A stretch of DNA of 64,000 nucleotides from Georgenia soli (GCF_002563695.1 NZ_PDJI01000004.1:62001-126000); one strand, 5' to 3'. Shown: positions 36,796-46,597, numbered from the stretch's first letter. The notes: generated by a model from the letters alone, not told the origin. A program made the numbers and translations.

Positions 36796-37550
36796 TCGTC
36801 ACCGAGAACCTCACCAAGAGCTACGGCTCCACCGTCGTCGTCGACGGTGTCGACCTCACGCTCACCCCGGGCGGCGTCACGTCCATCATCGGCGCCAACG
36901 GCGCCGGGAAGTCGACCGTGCTGTCGATGATCTCGCGCCTGCTCGAGATGGACGGCGGCACCGTGAGCATCGACGGCCTCGACGTCTCCCGCACGCCGAG
37001 CGCGGAGCTGGCCAAGCGCATGTCCATCCTGCGTCAGGACAACCACCTGGCCGTCCGGCTGACCGTCCAGGACCTCGTGGCGTTCGGCCGCTACCCGCAC
37101 TCCCGGGGCCGGCTGACCATCGAGGACCGGCGCCACATCGCCGCCGCGATGGACTACCTCGAGCTCGGGCCGTTCGCCTCGCGGTACCTCGACGAGCTCT
37201 CCGGCGGGCAGCGCCAGCGCGCCTTCGTGGCCATGGTGCTGTGCCAGGACACCGACTACGTCCTGCTCGACGAGCCGCTCAACAACCTCGACATGAAGCA
37301 CTCCGTGTCGATGATGAAGCTGCTGCGGCGTACCGCCGACGAGCTCGGCAAGACTGTGGTGGTCGTCGTCCACGACATCAACTTCGCCTCCTGCTACTCC
37401 GACCACATCGTGGCGATGAAGAACGGTCGCGTGCTGTGCCAGGGCAGCGCCGAGGAGGTCATCACCACCGAGCAGCTCCGTGCGGTCTACGACATGGACG
37501 TCGCCGTCGAGATCGTGGGCGGGCGGCGCATCGGCGTCTACTACGACTGA
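36792..37550 (+). CDS. Iron-siderophore ABC transporter ATP-binding protein
   Basis: A 252-residue ATPase energising the importer. It has Walker A GANGAGKS (residues 34-41), the Q-loop within MSILRQDNHLAV, the signature LSGGQ from residue 136, Walker B VLLDEP with Asp160 and Glu161, and the H-loop in VVHDINFASCYSDH. The YclP/VctC-like segment NNLDMKHSVSMMK favours catecholate siderophore transport. It is the last gene of the importer operon. Seventy bases of weak dyad symmetry follow before the Wadjet-like operon begins on the same strand. Confidence 0.95.
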   Translation: MIVTENLTKSYGSTVVVDGVDLTLTPGGVTSIIGANGAGKSTVLSMISRLLEMDGGTVSIDGLDVSRTPSAELAKRMSILRQDNHLAVRLTVQDLVAFGRYPHSRGRLTIEDRRHIAAAMDYLELGPFASRYLDELSGGQRQRAFVAMVLCQDTDYVLLDEPLNNLDMKHSVSMMKLLRRTADELGKTVVVVVHDINFASCYSDHIVAMKNGRVLCQGSAEEVITTEQLRAVYDMDVAVEIVGGRRIGVYYD

Positions 37551-37560
37551 CCTCTGCTCC

Positions 37561-37599
37561 GACTTTCGGGCCGACGCGCCGGACGACCCTCCCGAAGTC
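37561..37599 (+). terminator. Imperfect hairpin after the siderophore operon
   Basis: GACTTTCGGG (37561-37570) can pair with CCCGAAGTC (37591-37599) with one bulged T. It lies 11 bases after the ATPase stop. The inner loop of 20 bases is itself GC-rich. Confidence 0.35.
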
Positions 37600-37674
37600 C
37601 CTGACCGCGCCGGACGCGGCGCACGTCACCCCCGCCACGCCCGCCGCCCGCCGATCCGGCCGTGGTCCGGCCAT

Positions 37675-37680
37675 TAGGGT
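37675..37680 (+). promoter_or_regulatory. Candidate -10 element of the Wadjet-like operon
   Basis: TAGGGT lies 28-34 bases before the candidate GTG starts of the DUF2397 gene and ahead of a strong AGGAGG (37699-37704). It suggests the cassette has its own promoter rather than relying on the iron-regulated operon. Confidence 0.35.
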
Positions 37681-37707
37681 GGACCGTCGCTGTGGCGGAG
37701 GAGGGAC

Positions 37708-39267
37708 GTGCGGGTGTCAGCTGTGAACGAGTCGGTGCAGGACGGCGGGACGACCTCGGCACGGCTGGATCTCTTCCGCTACCTCACCGCCGACCTGGCC
37801 GCGGACTACCGCGCCATCATGACGTTGTTCACCTCGACGTTGCTGGCCGACCTCTCCGCGTCCGAGGTGAGCGAGGCACTCGCCGAGCGGGGGACCGTCC
37901 TCTCCGTCGACGACGTCACCACCCGGTGCGAGCAGCTCGAGAGGTGGGGCAACCTCGTCCGCGGCATCCGCGACGCACGGGTGGCGACGGTCCAGGACTA
38001 CGTCCGTTCCCGCGCCCGGTACCAGGCCTCCAAGCTGGGGGTCCGCGTGCACCGCGAGGCCGAGGCGATCGTCGCCGCCGGGGACGGTGCGCGGGAGGTC
38101 GCCCGCGAGCTGCTCGGCGCCACCGCCGAGACCCTCGACCGCATCGTCGCCCGCATGACGGCGGCCAGCGACGGCCGCCCGGTGAGTGCCGAGGCACTCT
38201 CCGGCGACGTGACGACGGTCTTCAACAACCAGCGGCTCTTCTCCGACAGCGTGCGGGACTTCTACGCGTACGTGAACACCGTCCTCACGCGCTACGACCT
38301 CGCCGGCGAGGAGTACCAGCAGTTCAAGCGGCTGCTCCTCGACTACATCGACCTGCTCACGGCCGACGTCGCACGCCACGCCCCCGTCGTCGCCCGCCGC
38401 TTCACCGCGCTGGAGCCGCTGCTCGACGACGTCCTCGCCGCCATGGCCACGTTGCCCACGCTGGCGGACGCGAACACGGAGCGGCTGCCCGGACGCACCC
38501 GCGAGGACTGGGAGCACGTGCGCGGCTGGTACACCGGCGCCGACGGCCGTTCGGGCCCCGAGACGCTGCGGCTCGCCGCCGACCAGGCCCTCGGTCAGCT
38601 TCTCGCCAACACCAAGCGGATGCTGGCGTCCGCCGGCACCGGGGTGAGCCGGCGTGCCGACCTCCTCAAGCTCGCCTCGTGGTTCGACGACGCCGACGCC
38701 GACCAGGCGCACGCCCTCTACGCCGCAGCGTTCGGCGCCTATCCCGCTCGTCACCTGCTCGGCGGCCCCGAGGAGCCGGACCCTCGCGACGGCGCCACGA
38801 CCTCCTGGTGGGCCGCGACGCCCGTGGAGGTCCCGCTCAGCCTGCGCGAACGTGGTGACCGCGGCGCCCGGGGACGAACCTCGTCCGTCCCGGACCCGGG
38901 CCTGGACCGGGTGCGGCTGCTGGCGGAGGCCCAGAGCGAGGCCGACGCCCGGGCGGCCGCCGTCGGTGAGCTGGTCGCCGCCGGCCGGCTCGACGGCGCG
39001 CAGGTCAGCCCGGCCGCCCTCGGCCTGCTGCTGGGCCAGCTGACCCGTCTGCTGGCGCTCCACCCCCAGCTGGAGGCGACGGCCCGGGCCACGGACACCG
39101 ACCTCGGGCTGACTCTCACCGCCGCACCGGAGCCGACGGCGTCCACGACGCTGCGGACCACGGACGGAGATCTCACCGTCCACGGGCTCGTCCTGGAGGT
39201 CACCGCGGCCGGCGGCGCGGCCGACGGCGGCGCTGCCTCGCCCGAGCCGGCGGAGGTGCTCGCGTGA
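37708..39267 (+). CDS. jetA: DUF2397 / TIGR02677 family protein, JetA-like subunit of a type III Wadjet system
   Basis: A protein of about 519 residues. DUF2397 features are the opening RLDLFRYLTADLAADYRAIMTLF, a winged-helix-like region (residues about 45-85, ending CEQLERWGNLV), and the long helical centre TVFNNQRLFSDSVRDFYAYVNTVLTRYDL. In Wadjet complexes the JetA role is the kleisin-like subunit joining the JetC motor, related to MukF. GTG at 37708 is the outermost start, but GTG at 37714 has better spacing (nine bases) from AGGAGG. The stop overlaps the next gene by four bases. Codon use and GC content look like the surrounding genome. Confidence 0.85.
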   Translation: MRVSAVNESVQDGGTTSARLDLFRYLTADLAADYRAIMTLFTSTLLADLSASEVSEALAERGTVLSVDDVTTRCEQLERWGNLVRGIRDARVATVQDYVRSRARYQASKLGVRVHREAEAIVAAGDGAREVARELLGATAETLDRIVARMTAASDGRPVSAEALSGDVTTVFNNQRLFSDSVRDFYAYVNTVLTRYDLAGEEYQQFKRLLLDYIDLLTADVARHAPVVARRFTALEPLLDDVLAAMATLPTLADANTERLPGRTREDWEHVRGWYTGADGRSGPETLRLAADQALGQLLANTKRMLASAGTGVSRRADLLKLASWFDDADADQAHALYAAAFGAYPARHLLGGPEEPDPRDGATTSWWAATPVEVPLSLRERGDRGARGRTSSVPDPGLDRVRLLAEAQSEADARAAAVGELVAAGRLDGAQVSPAALGLLLGQLTRLLALHPQLEATARATDTDLGLTLTAAPEPTASTTLRTTDGDLTVHGLVLEVTAAGGAADGGAASPEPAEVLA

Positions 39268-40517
39268 GTGCGCACGGCACCGCCGAGCACGATGCCGCGG
39301 AGCGGCGCGAGGCCGCCCGGGCGCTGCTGCGTCACCCGGTGCTGACGAAGGCACGCCACGGGGAGGAGTTCGCGCTCGTCCGACGGCACGCGCCGGCGCT
39401 GCGGAGAATGTTCCCCGCGGTCCTGGGCTACCCGCTCGTCGTGGAGTCCTCGTTCGCCCGCCTCGTCAAGGACGCCCCGAGCGCCGACGCCCCGCCGCGT
39501 CCCGCGCAGCGCCGCGGCGGGCAGCCGTTCGCCCCGCGCACCTACGCCTACCTCGCCCTCGTGTGCGCGGCCCTGCTGCAGACCGCCGGCCGGGAGCAGG
39601 TGCTCCTCGGCACCCTGGTCGAGCAGGTCCGCGCCGACGCCGCGGTGGCGGGCATCGCCGTCGACGACTCGCTGACCGACCGGCGCCATCTCGTGCAGGC
39701 CATGGCGCTGCTCCTCGACCGGGGCGTGCTCAGCGAGACGGACGGCTCCGTCACCGCCTGGGGCGACCGCCAGGATGAGGCGCTGCTCGACGTCAACCGG
39801 ACGCTGCTCACCCACGTGCTCGCGCGACCACTGGGAGACGTGGCCACCCCGGAGGAGCTCCTGGCACGCGGAGAGCGCGCCGTCGCCGAGCAGCCTCGCC
39901 GGGCGCTGCGCCGCCGGCTCGTCGAGAACCCGCTCGTGCGCCGGGAGGACCTCACCGCGGAGGAGCAGCACGTCCTCTCCCGCGAGCGCGCCGACCTCAG
40001 CCGCACCCTGGGCGAGCACTTCGGCCTGACGCTCGAGGTCCGCCAGGAGGGTGCACTCGCCTACGACGTCGACGGCGAGCTCACCGACATCGCCTTCCCC
40101 GGCCAGGGCACCGTCGCGCACGTCGCGCTCCTGCTCGTCAACGCCCTCGTCGACGACCTGGACGGCGGTCCCGGCGTCGTCGCCGAGGTCGACGGTCGCA
40201 CCGTGCCGGGCCTCCTCGCTCCGTGGGCCGCGGTGTCGGACGCGGTGGACCTGCTCGTCGAGCAGTACGGCACCACGTTCGCGGAGGCGTTCGCCCGCGA
40301 CCCCGAGCACCTGCAGGCCGAGGCCGTGTCCCGGCTCGAGGACATGAGCCTGGCCCGGCGCACCGCCGAGGGGCTCGTGCTGCACCCGGCGTGCGCCCGC
40401 TACCAGCCCGAGCCGCAGCGCGCCCCGCGCCGGGCGTCCGTCCCCGCCGCCCGTGCGTCCGAGGACGCACCGGCGGAGACGCAGCAGGGCCTGTTCCCGC
40501 TCCAGGAGGACCGATGA
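39264..40517 (+). CDS. jetB: DUF2398 / TIGR02678 family protein, JetB-like subunit of a type III Wadjet system
   Basis: A 417-residue protein with a GTG start overlapping the DUF2397 stop. Conserved family segments are EFALVRRHAPALRRMFPAVLGYPLVVESSFARL near residues 33-65, TYAYLALVCAALLQTAGREQVLLG, and DRRHLVQAMALLLDRGVLSETDGS, a winged-helix pattern. It would correspond to the KITE-like (MukE-type) subunit. The last 40 residues are Pro/Ala/Arg-rich. The ATG of the next gene overlaps its stop, and the AGGAGG for that gene lies inside this coding region, so synthesis of the three proteins is coupled. Confidence 0.83.
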   Translation: MSAHGTAEHDAAERREAARALLRHPVLTKARHGEEFALVRRHAPALRRMFPAVLGYPLVVESSFARLVKDAPSADAPPRPAQRRGGQPFAPRTYAYLALVCAALLQTAGREQVLLGTLVEQVRADAAVAGIAVDDSLTDRRHLVQAMALLLDRGVLSETDGSVTAWGDRQDEALLDVNRTLLTHVLARPLGDVATPEELLARGERAVAEQPRRALRRRLVENPLVRREDLTAEEQHVLSRERADLSRTLGEHFGLTLEVRQEGALAYDVDGELTDIAFPGQGTVAHVALLLVNALVDDLDGGPGVVAEVDGRTVPGLLAPWAAVSDAVDLLVEQYGTTFAEAFARDPEHLQAEAVSRLEDMSLARRTAEGLVLHPACARYQPEPQRAPRRASVPAARASEDAPAETQQGLFPLQEDR

Positions 40518-43500
40518 GCACCACGACCACCGCGACAGCCGGGACCGAGCCGGAGGGCGCCGTCGACGTCGTCGCCGACGGCGCCACCGACCTCCTCCCG
40601 GAGGGCGGGGGCGCCGTCGTCGGGGAGCACGGCGTCACGCGCCGCCCTCACCGGTGGGGCCTGCACCGTGCAGGCATCGTCAACGTCTGGCACTACTGGG
40701 CGGAGACGTTCAGCTTCTCCGGCGGGCGGATGGTGCTGCGCGGGACCAACGGCTCGGGCAAGAGCCGGGCCCTGGAGATGCTCCTGCCCTTCCTCCTCGA
40801 CGCCGACCGGCGACGGATGGACTCCACCGGCTCCGGGAAGGTGCGTCTCGACGAGCTCATGAAGGTGGGGGCCGAGGGCCAGGGCAACCGCCTCGGGTAC
40901 CTCTGGGTCGAGCTCGCCCGCGACGGCGACGCCGGCCGTGAGCACCTCACGCTCGGCGCGCTGGTGCGCTGGTCGGCCAGCTCGGGGGAGGCGCGCGTCT
41001 GGTACTTCACCACCCCGCTGCGCGTGGGGCACGACCTCGAGCTCCTCGACGCCGCGCGCCAGCCGATGCCCCGTGAGCGCCTCGCCGAGCTCATCGGCGC
41101 CGAGCGCCTCACCGAGAACCCGGACACCCACCGCGAACGTGTCCGCAGCGCGGTCTTCGGCCTGACCGGGCCAGGCGCACGCGAGCGCTACGACGGCCTG
41201 CTGCAGCTTCTCCGCACCCTGCGCTCGCCCGACGTCGGCAACCGCATCGAGGAGGGCAACCTGCCACGGATCCTCTCCGAGGCGCTGCCCCCGCTGTCGG
41301 AGGAGACGCTCAACGACGCCGGAGGCCGGCTCGACGACCTGTCCGAGTCCCGCGAGTCCCAGCGCCGCCTCGCCGGCGCGCACGAGCACATCAGCACCTT
41401 TCTCGCCACCTACGGCCGTTACGCGGCCACGGAGCTGCGTGCCACGGCGGACAGGGCGGCCCGCACGGCCGACGCGGCGCGGGCCGCGGCCGAGGCTGCG
41501 GGCTCGGCGGCCGTCGCGCGTGACGAGCTCGCAGCCCGGACGGTGGAGGCCCGGACCGCCGTGGAACGGCTGGAGACCCGGGAGGGCGAGCTGGCGGCCA
41601 CTGCCGAAGGTCTCAAGGCGTCCGAGGCGTACCGCGCCGGCCAGGACCTCGCCCAGCGCGACCGCTACGTCCGGACGCTCGCGCAGCGGGCGCAGGAGAG
41701 GCTCGACGGCGCCGACGGCGCACGCAGCGAGGAGAAGGAGGCCGTCGCCGCGGTGGACGCCCTCGCCGCGGACGTCGTCGACGCCGCCCGGGAGACCGCC
41801 GGCGTCCTCGACGAGGCACGGGCCGGGCTGCGCGGCGCCCGCCTGGCGACGACGGCCCTTCCCGGCACGCTGGAGGCCCGCCTCGAGACGGTTGAGGGCT
41901 CCGCGGAACCGGTGCGCACCCTGCTCGAAGGTGACCCGCACCCTCAGCAGCGGCCGGAGGCCCAGCAGCTCCTGGTCACGCCGACCGACCTCGAGGACGC
42001 CGCCGTGCGTGCGCGCGAGGTCGCGACTGCGGCGCAGGCGCGGGCGGGCGAGGCGGGGAACAGGCTCCGGGGCGCCGTCGAGCTCGCGCGCGCCAGGACC
42101 GAGGCCGACCACGCCGGCACGGCCGCGGGTGAGGCCGACGAGCGACGGGCCGTGGACGAGACCGGGGCGGCCGAGCGGCGAGAGGACCGCGACGAGGCCG
42201 CCCGAGGGCTGGCGGACGCCTGGCGGGAGTGGGTCGCCCAGGACGCGACCACCGACCTGCTTGGCGACGTCGACTGGTCGGCCACCGCCGTCGGCCCCCT
42301 CCTGCTCGACGCAGACCTGCTCGCGGGCGACGCCCGCGTCGGCCGGGGCGGGGACGAGAACCCCCACGCGCTCCGGCTCGAGGAGCTCGACCGCGTGGCC
42401 GCCGAGGCCGCCGAGCCCGCGCGCGACCGGCTCGCCCGCACGGGTGCTGCCCTCGACGCCGCGGACCAGGCCGACGCGGTCCGGCGACGGGAGCTGGCGG
42501 ACGAGCAGCGAGCCCTCCGTGCCGCGAACGACCCGGAGCCGCCCGCCGCGCCCTGGGCGCGGGCGCTGCCCGAGGGGGCCGTGGCGCTGTGGCGTGCGGT
42601 GGACTTCGCGGACGGCCTGAGCGACACGGACCGGGCCGGCCTCGAGGCCGCGCTGCTCTCCGCCGGCCTGCTCGGCGCAGGCCTGACGGCAGACGGCGCG
42701 CTCGTCGCCGAGGACGGCCAGACCCTGCTGACGTCCGCCGCCCCGCCGGCTCAGCACCCGCTGCGGGCGGCTCTCGTACCGGACCCCACCGCCGGCGTGC
42801 CGGCGGCCGTCGTCACCGCCGTCCTGGCGCGCGTCGGCCTGGGCCGTGACACTCACACCACGTGGGTCGAGGTGGACGGCTCCTGGGGCAACGGGCCCCT
42901 GCGCGGGCGGTACACCGCTGACTCCGCCCGGCACATCGGGGCCGCGGCGCGAGCCGCGGCCCGCGCCGTGCGCCTGGCGCAGATCGACGACGAGCTGGCG
43001 GACCTCGACCGGCGGCAGACCGAGCGGGCCGCTGCCCGCGACCGGCTCGCGGCGGCGCGGTCCGCACTTACCGCGCACGTGCGGACCGCACCCGGCGGCG
43101 CGGCGCTGGCCGACGCCCGCACCCTCGCCGTCGCGGCAGCCCGCCAGGCGGCGCGCAGCCGGGCCGAGGCGGCCCGGCTGACGGAGCGAGCCGCAGAGCT
43201 GCACGTGGCGTGGAAGGCCCAGGAGACGACCCACCGCCAGCTCTGCGACCGGCACGGCCTGCCTCACGACCCGGACGAGCTGCGCGGCGTGCGTGACACC
43301 GCGAGGGCCGCCCAGGACGCGTGCCTGGCCGCCGCCGCCGCCCTGAGCTCTCTTGCGGGGGGCCGGGCCCGGCACGCCGAGGAGGTGTCGCGGCTCGCCA
43401 GGCACCGCGAACGCCGCTCCGAGGCCGAGCTCCGCGCCGAGGAGGCCTGGGCCGAGTGGCACCGCGAGGCAGCTGAGGTCGAGGCGCTCACCGACAGCCT

Positions 43501-44779
43501 CGGGCAGGAGGCGCGGGAGGTCCACCGCCGGCTGGCCGTGACCGAGGACGAGCAGCGGCGGGTCACCCGGGAGCTGCGTGACGCTCGGATGGCCGCCCAG
43601 CAGCTGGGCGAGCAGGAGGCCGTGGCCCGCCGGGACGCCGAGACCGCTGCGGACGCGGCTGCTGCGGCGGAGAGACAGCTCACCGGGGCGCTGGAGAGGT
43701 TGCGCCGGCAGGTGGCCCTTCCGGGGGTGCTGGCGGCCGCCGGTGGCGGGGAGCTCGACCTGACGGCGGACGGACCGGTCACGCCGGAGCTGGTCCGCGA
43801 CGCTGCCGAGGCGGTGCGGTCCGCCGTCGCCGGGAGCGGCACCGCCGACCTCAACGCGCTGCTACGCGCCCGGCAGAAGCTCGAGGCCGAGCTGCAGGGC
43901 GGTTTCGACGTCGTGCCCACCGTCGCCGAGGACGTCCACCTCGTCGAGCTCGTCGACGGCGCCGGCCGGCGTCCGGTGGCGGAGGCCGCCGCCGACCTGG
44001 GCGCGCGCGTGGAGCGGGCACGCGAGGCTCTCACGAGCCGGGAGCACGAGGTGTTCACCAACTTCGTCGTCGGCGGCGTGGGGGAGGAGCTGCGCCGGCG
44101 GCTGGCGCAGTCCGAGCAGCTCGTGTCCGCGATGAACGAGAGTCTGCGCAGCATCAGCACGAGCCACGGCATCGGGGTGCGGCTGGCATGGGTGCTGGAC
44201 GCGCCGGAGGGCAGCCGGGTCCACCGCATCAAGGAGCTCGTCCGGTCGGCCGCGGCCGTGCGCCCGGGCGAGCGCACCGACGAGCTGATCGGTCTCCTGC
44301 GCGAGCAGGTGGACGAGCAGTTCGCGCTCGACGAGACCGCCGGGTACGCCCAGCACCTCAAGAGCGCCCTCGACTACCGCGACTGGCACCACATGCGGGT
44401 GACCATCCTCGGCCCGGGCCCGAACGACCGGCGCGAGCTGCGGGGGCGCGCCAAGCTGTCGCAGGGCGAGACCCGCTTCGTCTCCTACGTCACGCTCTTC
44501 GCCGCCGCGGACGCGTACCTGTCCGGCCTCGGCGACACGGCGCTGCGCCTGGTCCTGCTGGACGACGCCTTCGCCAAGGTCGACGACCCCACCATCGGGG
44601 AGCTCATGGGCCTGCTCGTGCGTCTCGACCTCGACTTCTGCATGACGGCGCACAACCTGTGGGTCACCTACCCGCAGGTCCCCTGCGCCGACGAGTACGA
44701 GATCCTCCGCGCGGAGGGCACCCCCGCCGTCGCCGTCCACACGCACTGGGACGGCCGTTCCCGCCACCTGACGGCATGA
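40514..44779 (+). CDS. jetC: TIGR02680 family SMC-like ATPase, JetC-like motor of a type III Wadjet system
   Basis: A 1421-residue SMC/MukB-like protein. The N-terminal ATPase half has the P-loop GTNGSGKS at residues 77-84, preceded by FSFSGGRMVLRG. A long Ala/Arg/Glu-rich region (about 270-1180) is predicted to form the antiparallel coiled coil, interrupted near 680-850 by a less helical segment that may be the hinge. The C-terminal half holds the signature LSQGE at 1315-1319 and the Walker B end LVLLDDAF with Asp1350-Asp1351. Such a motor extrudes DNA loops in Wadjet systems so that the partner nuclease can recognise small circular DNA. No jetD follows; a hairpin and a convergent trehalose operon come next. 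Confidence 0.88.
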   Translation: MSTTTTATAGTEPEGAVDVVADGATDLLPEGGGAVVGEHGVTRRPHRWGLHRAGIVNVWHYWAETFSFSGGRMVLRGTNGSGKSRALEMLLPFLLDADRRRMDSTGSGKVRLDELMKVGAEGQGNRLGYLWVELARDGDAGREHLTLGALVRWSASSGEARVWYFTTPLRVGHDLELLDAARQPMPRERLAELIGAERLTENPDTHRERVRSAVFGLTGPGARERYDGLLQLLRTLRSPDVGNRIEEGNLPRILSEALPPLSEETLNDAGGRLDDLSESRESQRRLAGAHEHISTFLATYGRYAATELRATADRAARTADAARAAAEAAGSAAVARDELAARTVEARTAVERLETREGELAATAEGLKASEAYRAGQDLAQRDRYVRTLAQRAQERLDGADGARSEEKEAVAAVDALAADVVDAARETAGVLDEARAGLRGARLATTALPGTLEARLETVEGSAEPVRTLLEGDPHPQQRPEAQQLLVTPTDLEDAAVRAREVATAAQARAGEAGNRLRGAVELARARTEADHAGTAAGEADERRAVDETGAAERREDRDEAARGLADAWREWVAQDATTDLLGDVDWSATAVGPLLLDADLLAGDARVGRGGDENPHALRLEELDRVAAEAAEPARDRLARTGAALDAADQADAVRRRELADEQRALRAANDPEPPAAPWARALPEGAVALWRAVDFADGLSDTDRAGLEAALLSAGLLGAGLTADGALVAEDGQTLLTSAAPPAQHPLRAALVPDPTAGVPAAVVTAVLARVGLGRDTHTTWVEVDGSWGNGPLRGRYTADSARHIGAAARAAARAVRLAQIDDELADLDRRQTERAAARDRLAAARSALTAHVRTAPGGAALADARTLAVAAARQAARSRAEAARLTERAAELHVAWKAQETTHRQLCDRHGLPHDPDELRGVRDTARAAQDACLAAAAALSSLAGGRARHAEEVSRLARHRERRSEAELRAEEAWAEWHREAAEVEALTDSLGQEAREVHRRLAVTEDEQRRVTRELRDARMAAQQLGEQEAVARRDAETAADAAAAAERQLTGALERLRRQVALPGVLAAAGGGELDLTADGPVTPELVRDAAEAVRSAVAGSGTADLNALLRARQKLEAELQGGFDVVPTVAEDVHLVELVDGAGRRPVAEAAADLGARVERAREALTSREHEVFTNFVVGGVGEELRRRLAQSEQLVSAMNESLRSISTSHGIGVRLAWVLDAPEGSRVHRIKELVRSAAAVRPGERTDELIGLLREQVDEQFALDETAGYAQHLKSALDYRDWHHMRVTILGPGPNDRRELRGRAKLSQGETRFVSYVTLFAAADAYLSGLGDTALRLVLLDDAFAKVDDPTIGELMGLLVRLDLDFCMTAHNLWVTYPQVPCADEYEILRAEGTPAVAVHTHWDGRSRHLTA

Positions 44780-44782
44780 CAC

Positions 44783-44811
44783 GACCCGGGGGCGTGGTGC
44801 GCCCCCGGGTC
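44783..44811. terminator. Bidirectional terminator between jetC and treZ
   Basis: GACCCGGGGGCG (44783-44794) pairs perfectly with 44800-44811 around TGGTG. It fills most of the 39-base gap between the two convergent stop codons, so it probably ends transcripts from both sides. Confidence 0.7.
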
Positions 44812-44818
44812 CGCGCTG

Positions 44819-46597
44819 TCAGGCGTTCCGCAGGACCGCCACCCCGGGGCCCTCGACGGTGACGCTGGTGCCGTCATGCACGGGCGCGGTCTCGCCCCAC
44901 GCCAGCAGGACCTCCGGCGGGCCGGCCTCGCCCACGGGCACCGGCACCGCCGTGGCGCCGTCGGCGAGCACGAGCACGACGTCGATCGCGCCCCGCCGCA
45001 CGACCAGCCAGCTGCCGTCGTCGGCGACGCGGACCGTGGTGGCCCCACGGTCGCCGGACGCGATGTCCGGCTCGTCGCGGCGCAGCCGCACGAGGTCGGT
45101 GTAGAACGCGAGGAGCCGGTCGTGACCCGGGCGGGCGGGCTCGTCCCAGTCCAGCCGGGACGCCTCGACGGTGGCCGGGGACTGCGGGTCCGGGACCTCG
45201 ATCTCCCGGCCGTAGAGCTCCGCCCAGCCGTGCGTGCCGAACTCGCGCGCACGCCCTTCCTGGACGGCGCGCGCCAGCTCCGGCTCCGCGTGGTCGGTGA
45301 AGTACTGGAACGGGGTGGTCGCCCCCCACTCCTCGCCCATGAACAGCATGGGGGTGCCCGGGCCGAGCAGCACCACGGCGGCGCTGACCGCCAGCTGCCC
45401 GGGGGAGAGGGTGCGGCTCGGCCGGTCCCCGAGCGCCCGGTTGCCCACCTGGTCGTGGTCCTGGGAGAACACCACGAAGCGGCGGCCGTCCACGTCGGGC
45501 GGCACCGGGGCGCCCCACACCTTGCCCCGGAAACTCGAGTACTCGCCGGCGTGGACGAAGACGTCGGTCAGGGCCTTGGCCAGGGTCTGCGGGCTGCCGA
45601 AGTCGGCGTAGTAGCCCTGCCGCTCGCCGGTGACGAGGGCGTGCAGCGCGTGGTGCAGGTCGTCGTTCCACTGCGCCGTCATCCCCAGGCCGCCCTCGGC
45701 GGTCGGGGTGACCATGCGTGCGTCGTTGAGGTCGGACTCGGCCACCAGGGAGAGCGGGCGCCCCACCTGCCTCTCGAGGTCCGCCACGGCGTCGGCGAGC
45801 TCGGCGAGGACGTGGCGCTCGCTCTCGTCCACGAGGGCGTGCACCGCGTCGAGGCGCAACGCGTCGACGTGGAAGTCGCGGAGCCACCGCAGCGCGTTGT
45901 CGATGACGAACGCGCGCACCTCGGCCGCGTCGTCGCCGTCGAGGTTGACGGCCGCGCCCCACGGGGTGTGGTGCCGCTCGGTGAAGTACGGCCCGTACGC
46001 CCCCAGGTAGTTCCCCGACGGGCCGAGGTGGTTGTAGACCACGTCCAGGCACACCGCGATGCCGCGGGCGTGCGCCGCGTCGACGAAGCGCTGCAGCGCT
46101 GCCGGCCCGCCGTAGGGGTCGTGGACCGCGTACAGGGCGACGCCGTCGTAGCCCCAGCCGTGGGTGCCGGGGAAGGCGGCGACCGGCATGAGCTCGACCA
46201 TGTCGACGCCGAGCGCCACGAGGTGGTCGAGCCGGTCGATGGCGGCGTCGAGCGTGCCCTCGGCGGTGAACGTCCCGATGTGGAGCTCGTAGACGACCGC
46301 GCCGAGGAGGGAGCGGCCCGTCCACGACCCGTCGGACCACCGGTGCGCGTCGGGGTCGAAGGTGCGCGACGGTCCGTGGACGCCCTGCGGCTGCCACGGG
46401 CTGCGCGGGTCCGGGAGGGCCGGGCCGCCGTCGAGCGAGAACGCGTAGTCCGTCCCCGGCGCGAGGGCCGACGGCGACCGCCACCAGCCGCCCTCGTCGG
46501 CCAGCATGGGGACGGGGTCGCCGGCACCGGGCAGCACGAGGTCGACGGCGGACGCGACGGGCGCCCACACGCGCAGGGTCTCGGTGGTGGTGGTCAT
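44819..46597 (-). CDS. treZ: Malto-oligosyltrehalose trehalohydrolase
   Basis: A 592-residue GH13 enzyme that releases trehalose from maltooligosyltrehalose, the second step of the TreY-TreZ pathway. An N-terminal beta-sandwich (residues 5-95; LRVWAPVASAVDLVLPG) precedes the barrel. Barrel motifs are LDVVYNHLGPSGN, VDALRLDAVHAL (nucleophile Asp), VAESDLND (acid/base Glu) and FSQDHDQVGN. The DPWQPQG...VYELHIGTFT segment is typical of TreZ. The ATG overlaps the treY stop by four bases (ATGA), so translation is coupled with treY. Confidence 0.95.
   Translation of the reverse strand: MTTTTETLRVWAPVASAVDLVLPGAGDPVPMLADEGGWWRSPSALAPGTDYAFSLDGGPALPDPRSPWQPQGVHGPSRTFDPDAHRWSDGSWTGRSLLGAVVYELHIGTFTAEGTLDAAIDRLDHLVALGVDMVELMPVAAFPGTHGWGYDGVALYAVHDPYGGPAALQRFVDAAHARGIAVCLDVVYNHLGPSGNYLGAYGPYFTERHHTPWGAAVNLDGDDAAEVRAFVIDNALRWLRDFHVDALRLDAVHALVDESERHVLAELADAVADLERQVGRPLSLVAESDLNDARMVTPTAEGGLGMTAQWNDDLHHALHALVTGERQGYYADFGSPQTLAKALTDVFVHAGEYSSFRGKVWGAPVPPDVDGRRFVVFSQDHDQVGNRALGDRPSRTLSPGQLAVSAAVVLLGPGTPMLFMGEEWGATTPFQYFTDHAEPELARAVQEGRAREFGTHGWAELYGREIEVPDPQSPATVEASRLDWDEPARPGHDRLLAFYTDLVRLRRDEPDIASGDRGATTVRVADDGSWLVVRRGAIDVVLVLADGATAVPVPVGEAGPPEVLLAWGETAPVHDGTSVTVEGPGVAVLRNA

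Noticed and set aside
37708..44779. DUF2397-DUF2398-SMC genes as a recent foreign island
   Set aside because: GC content, GTG starts and overlap style match the neighbours, and there is no integrase, tRNA junction or direct repeat at the borders.
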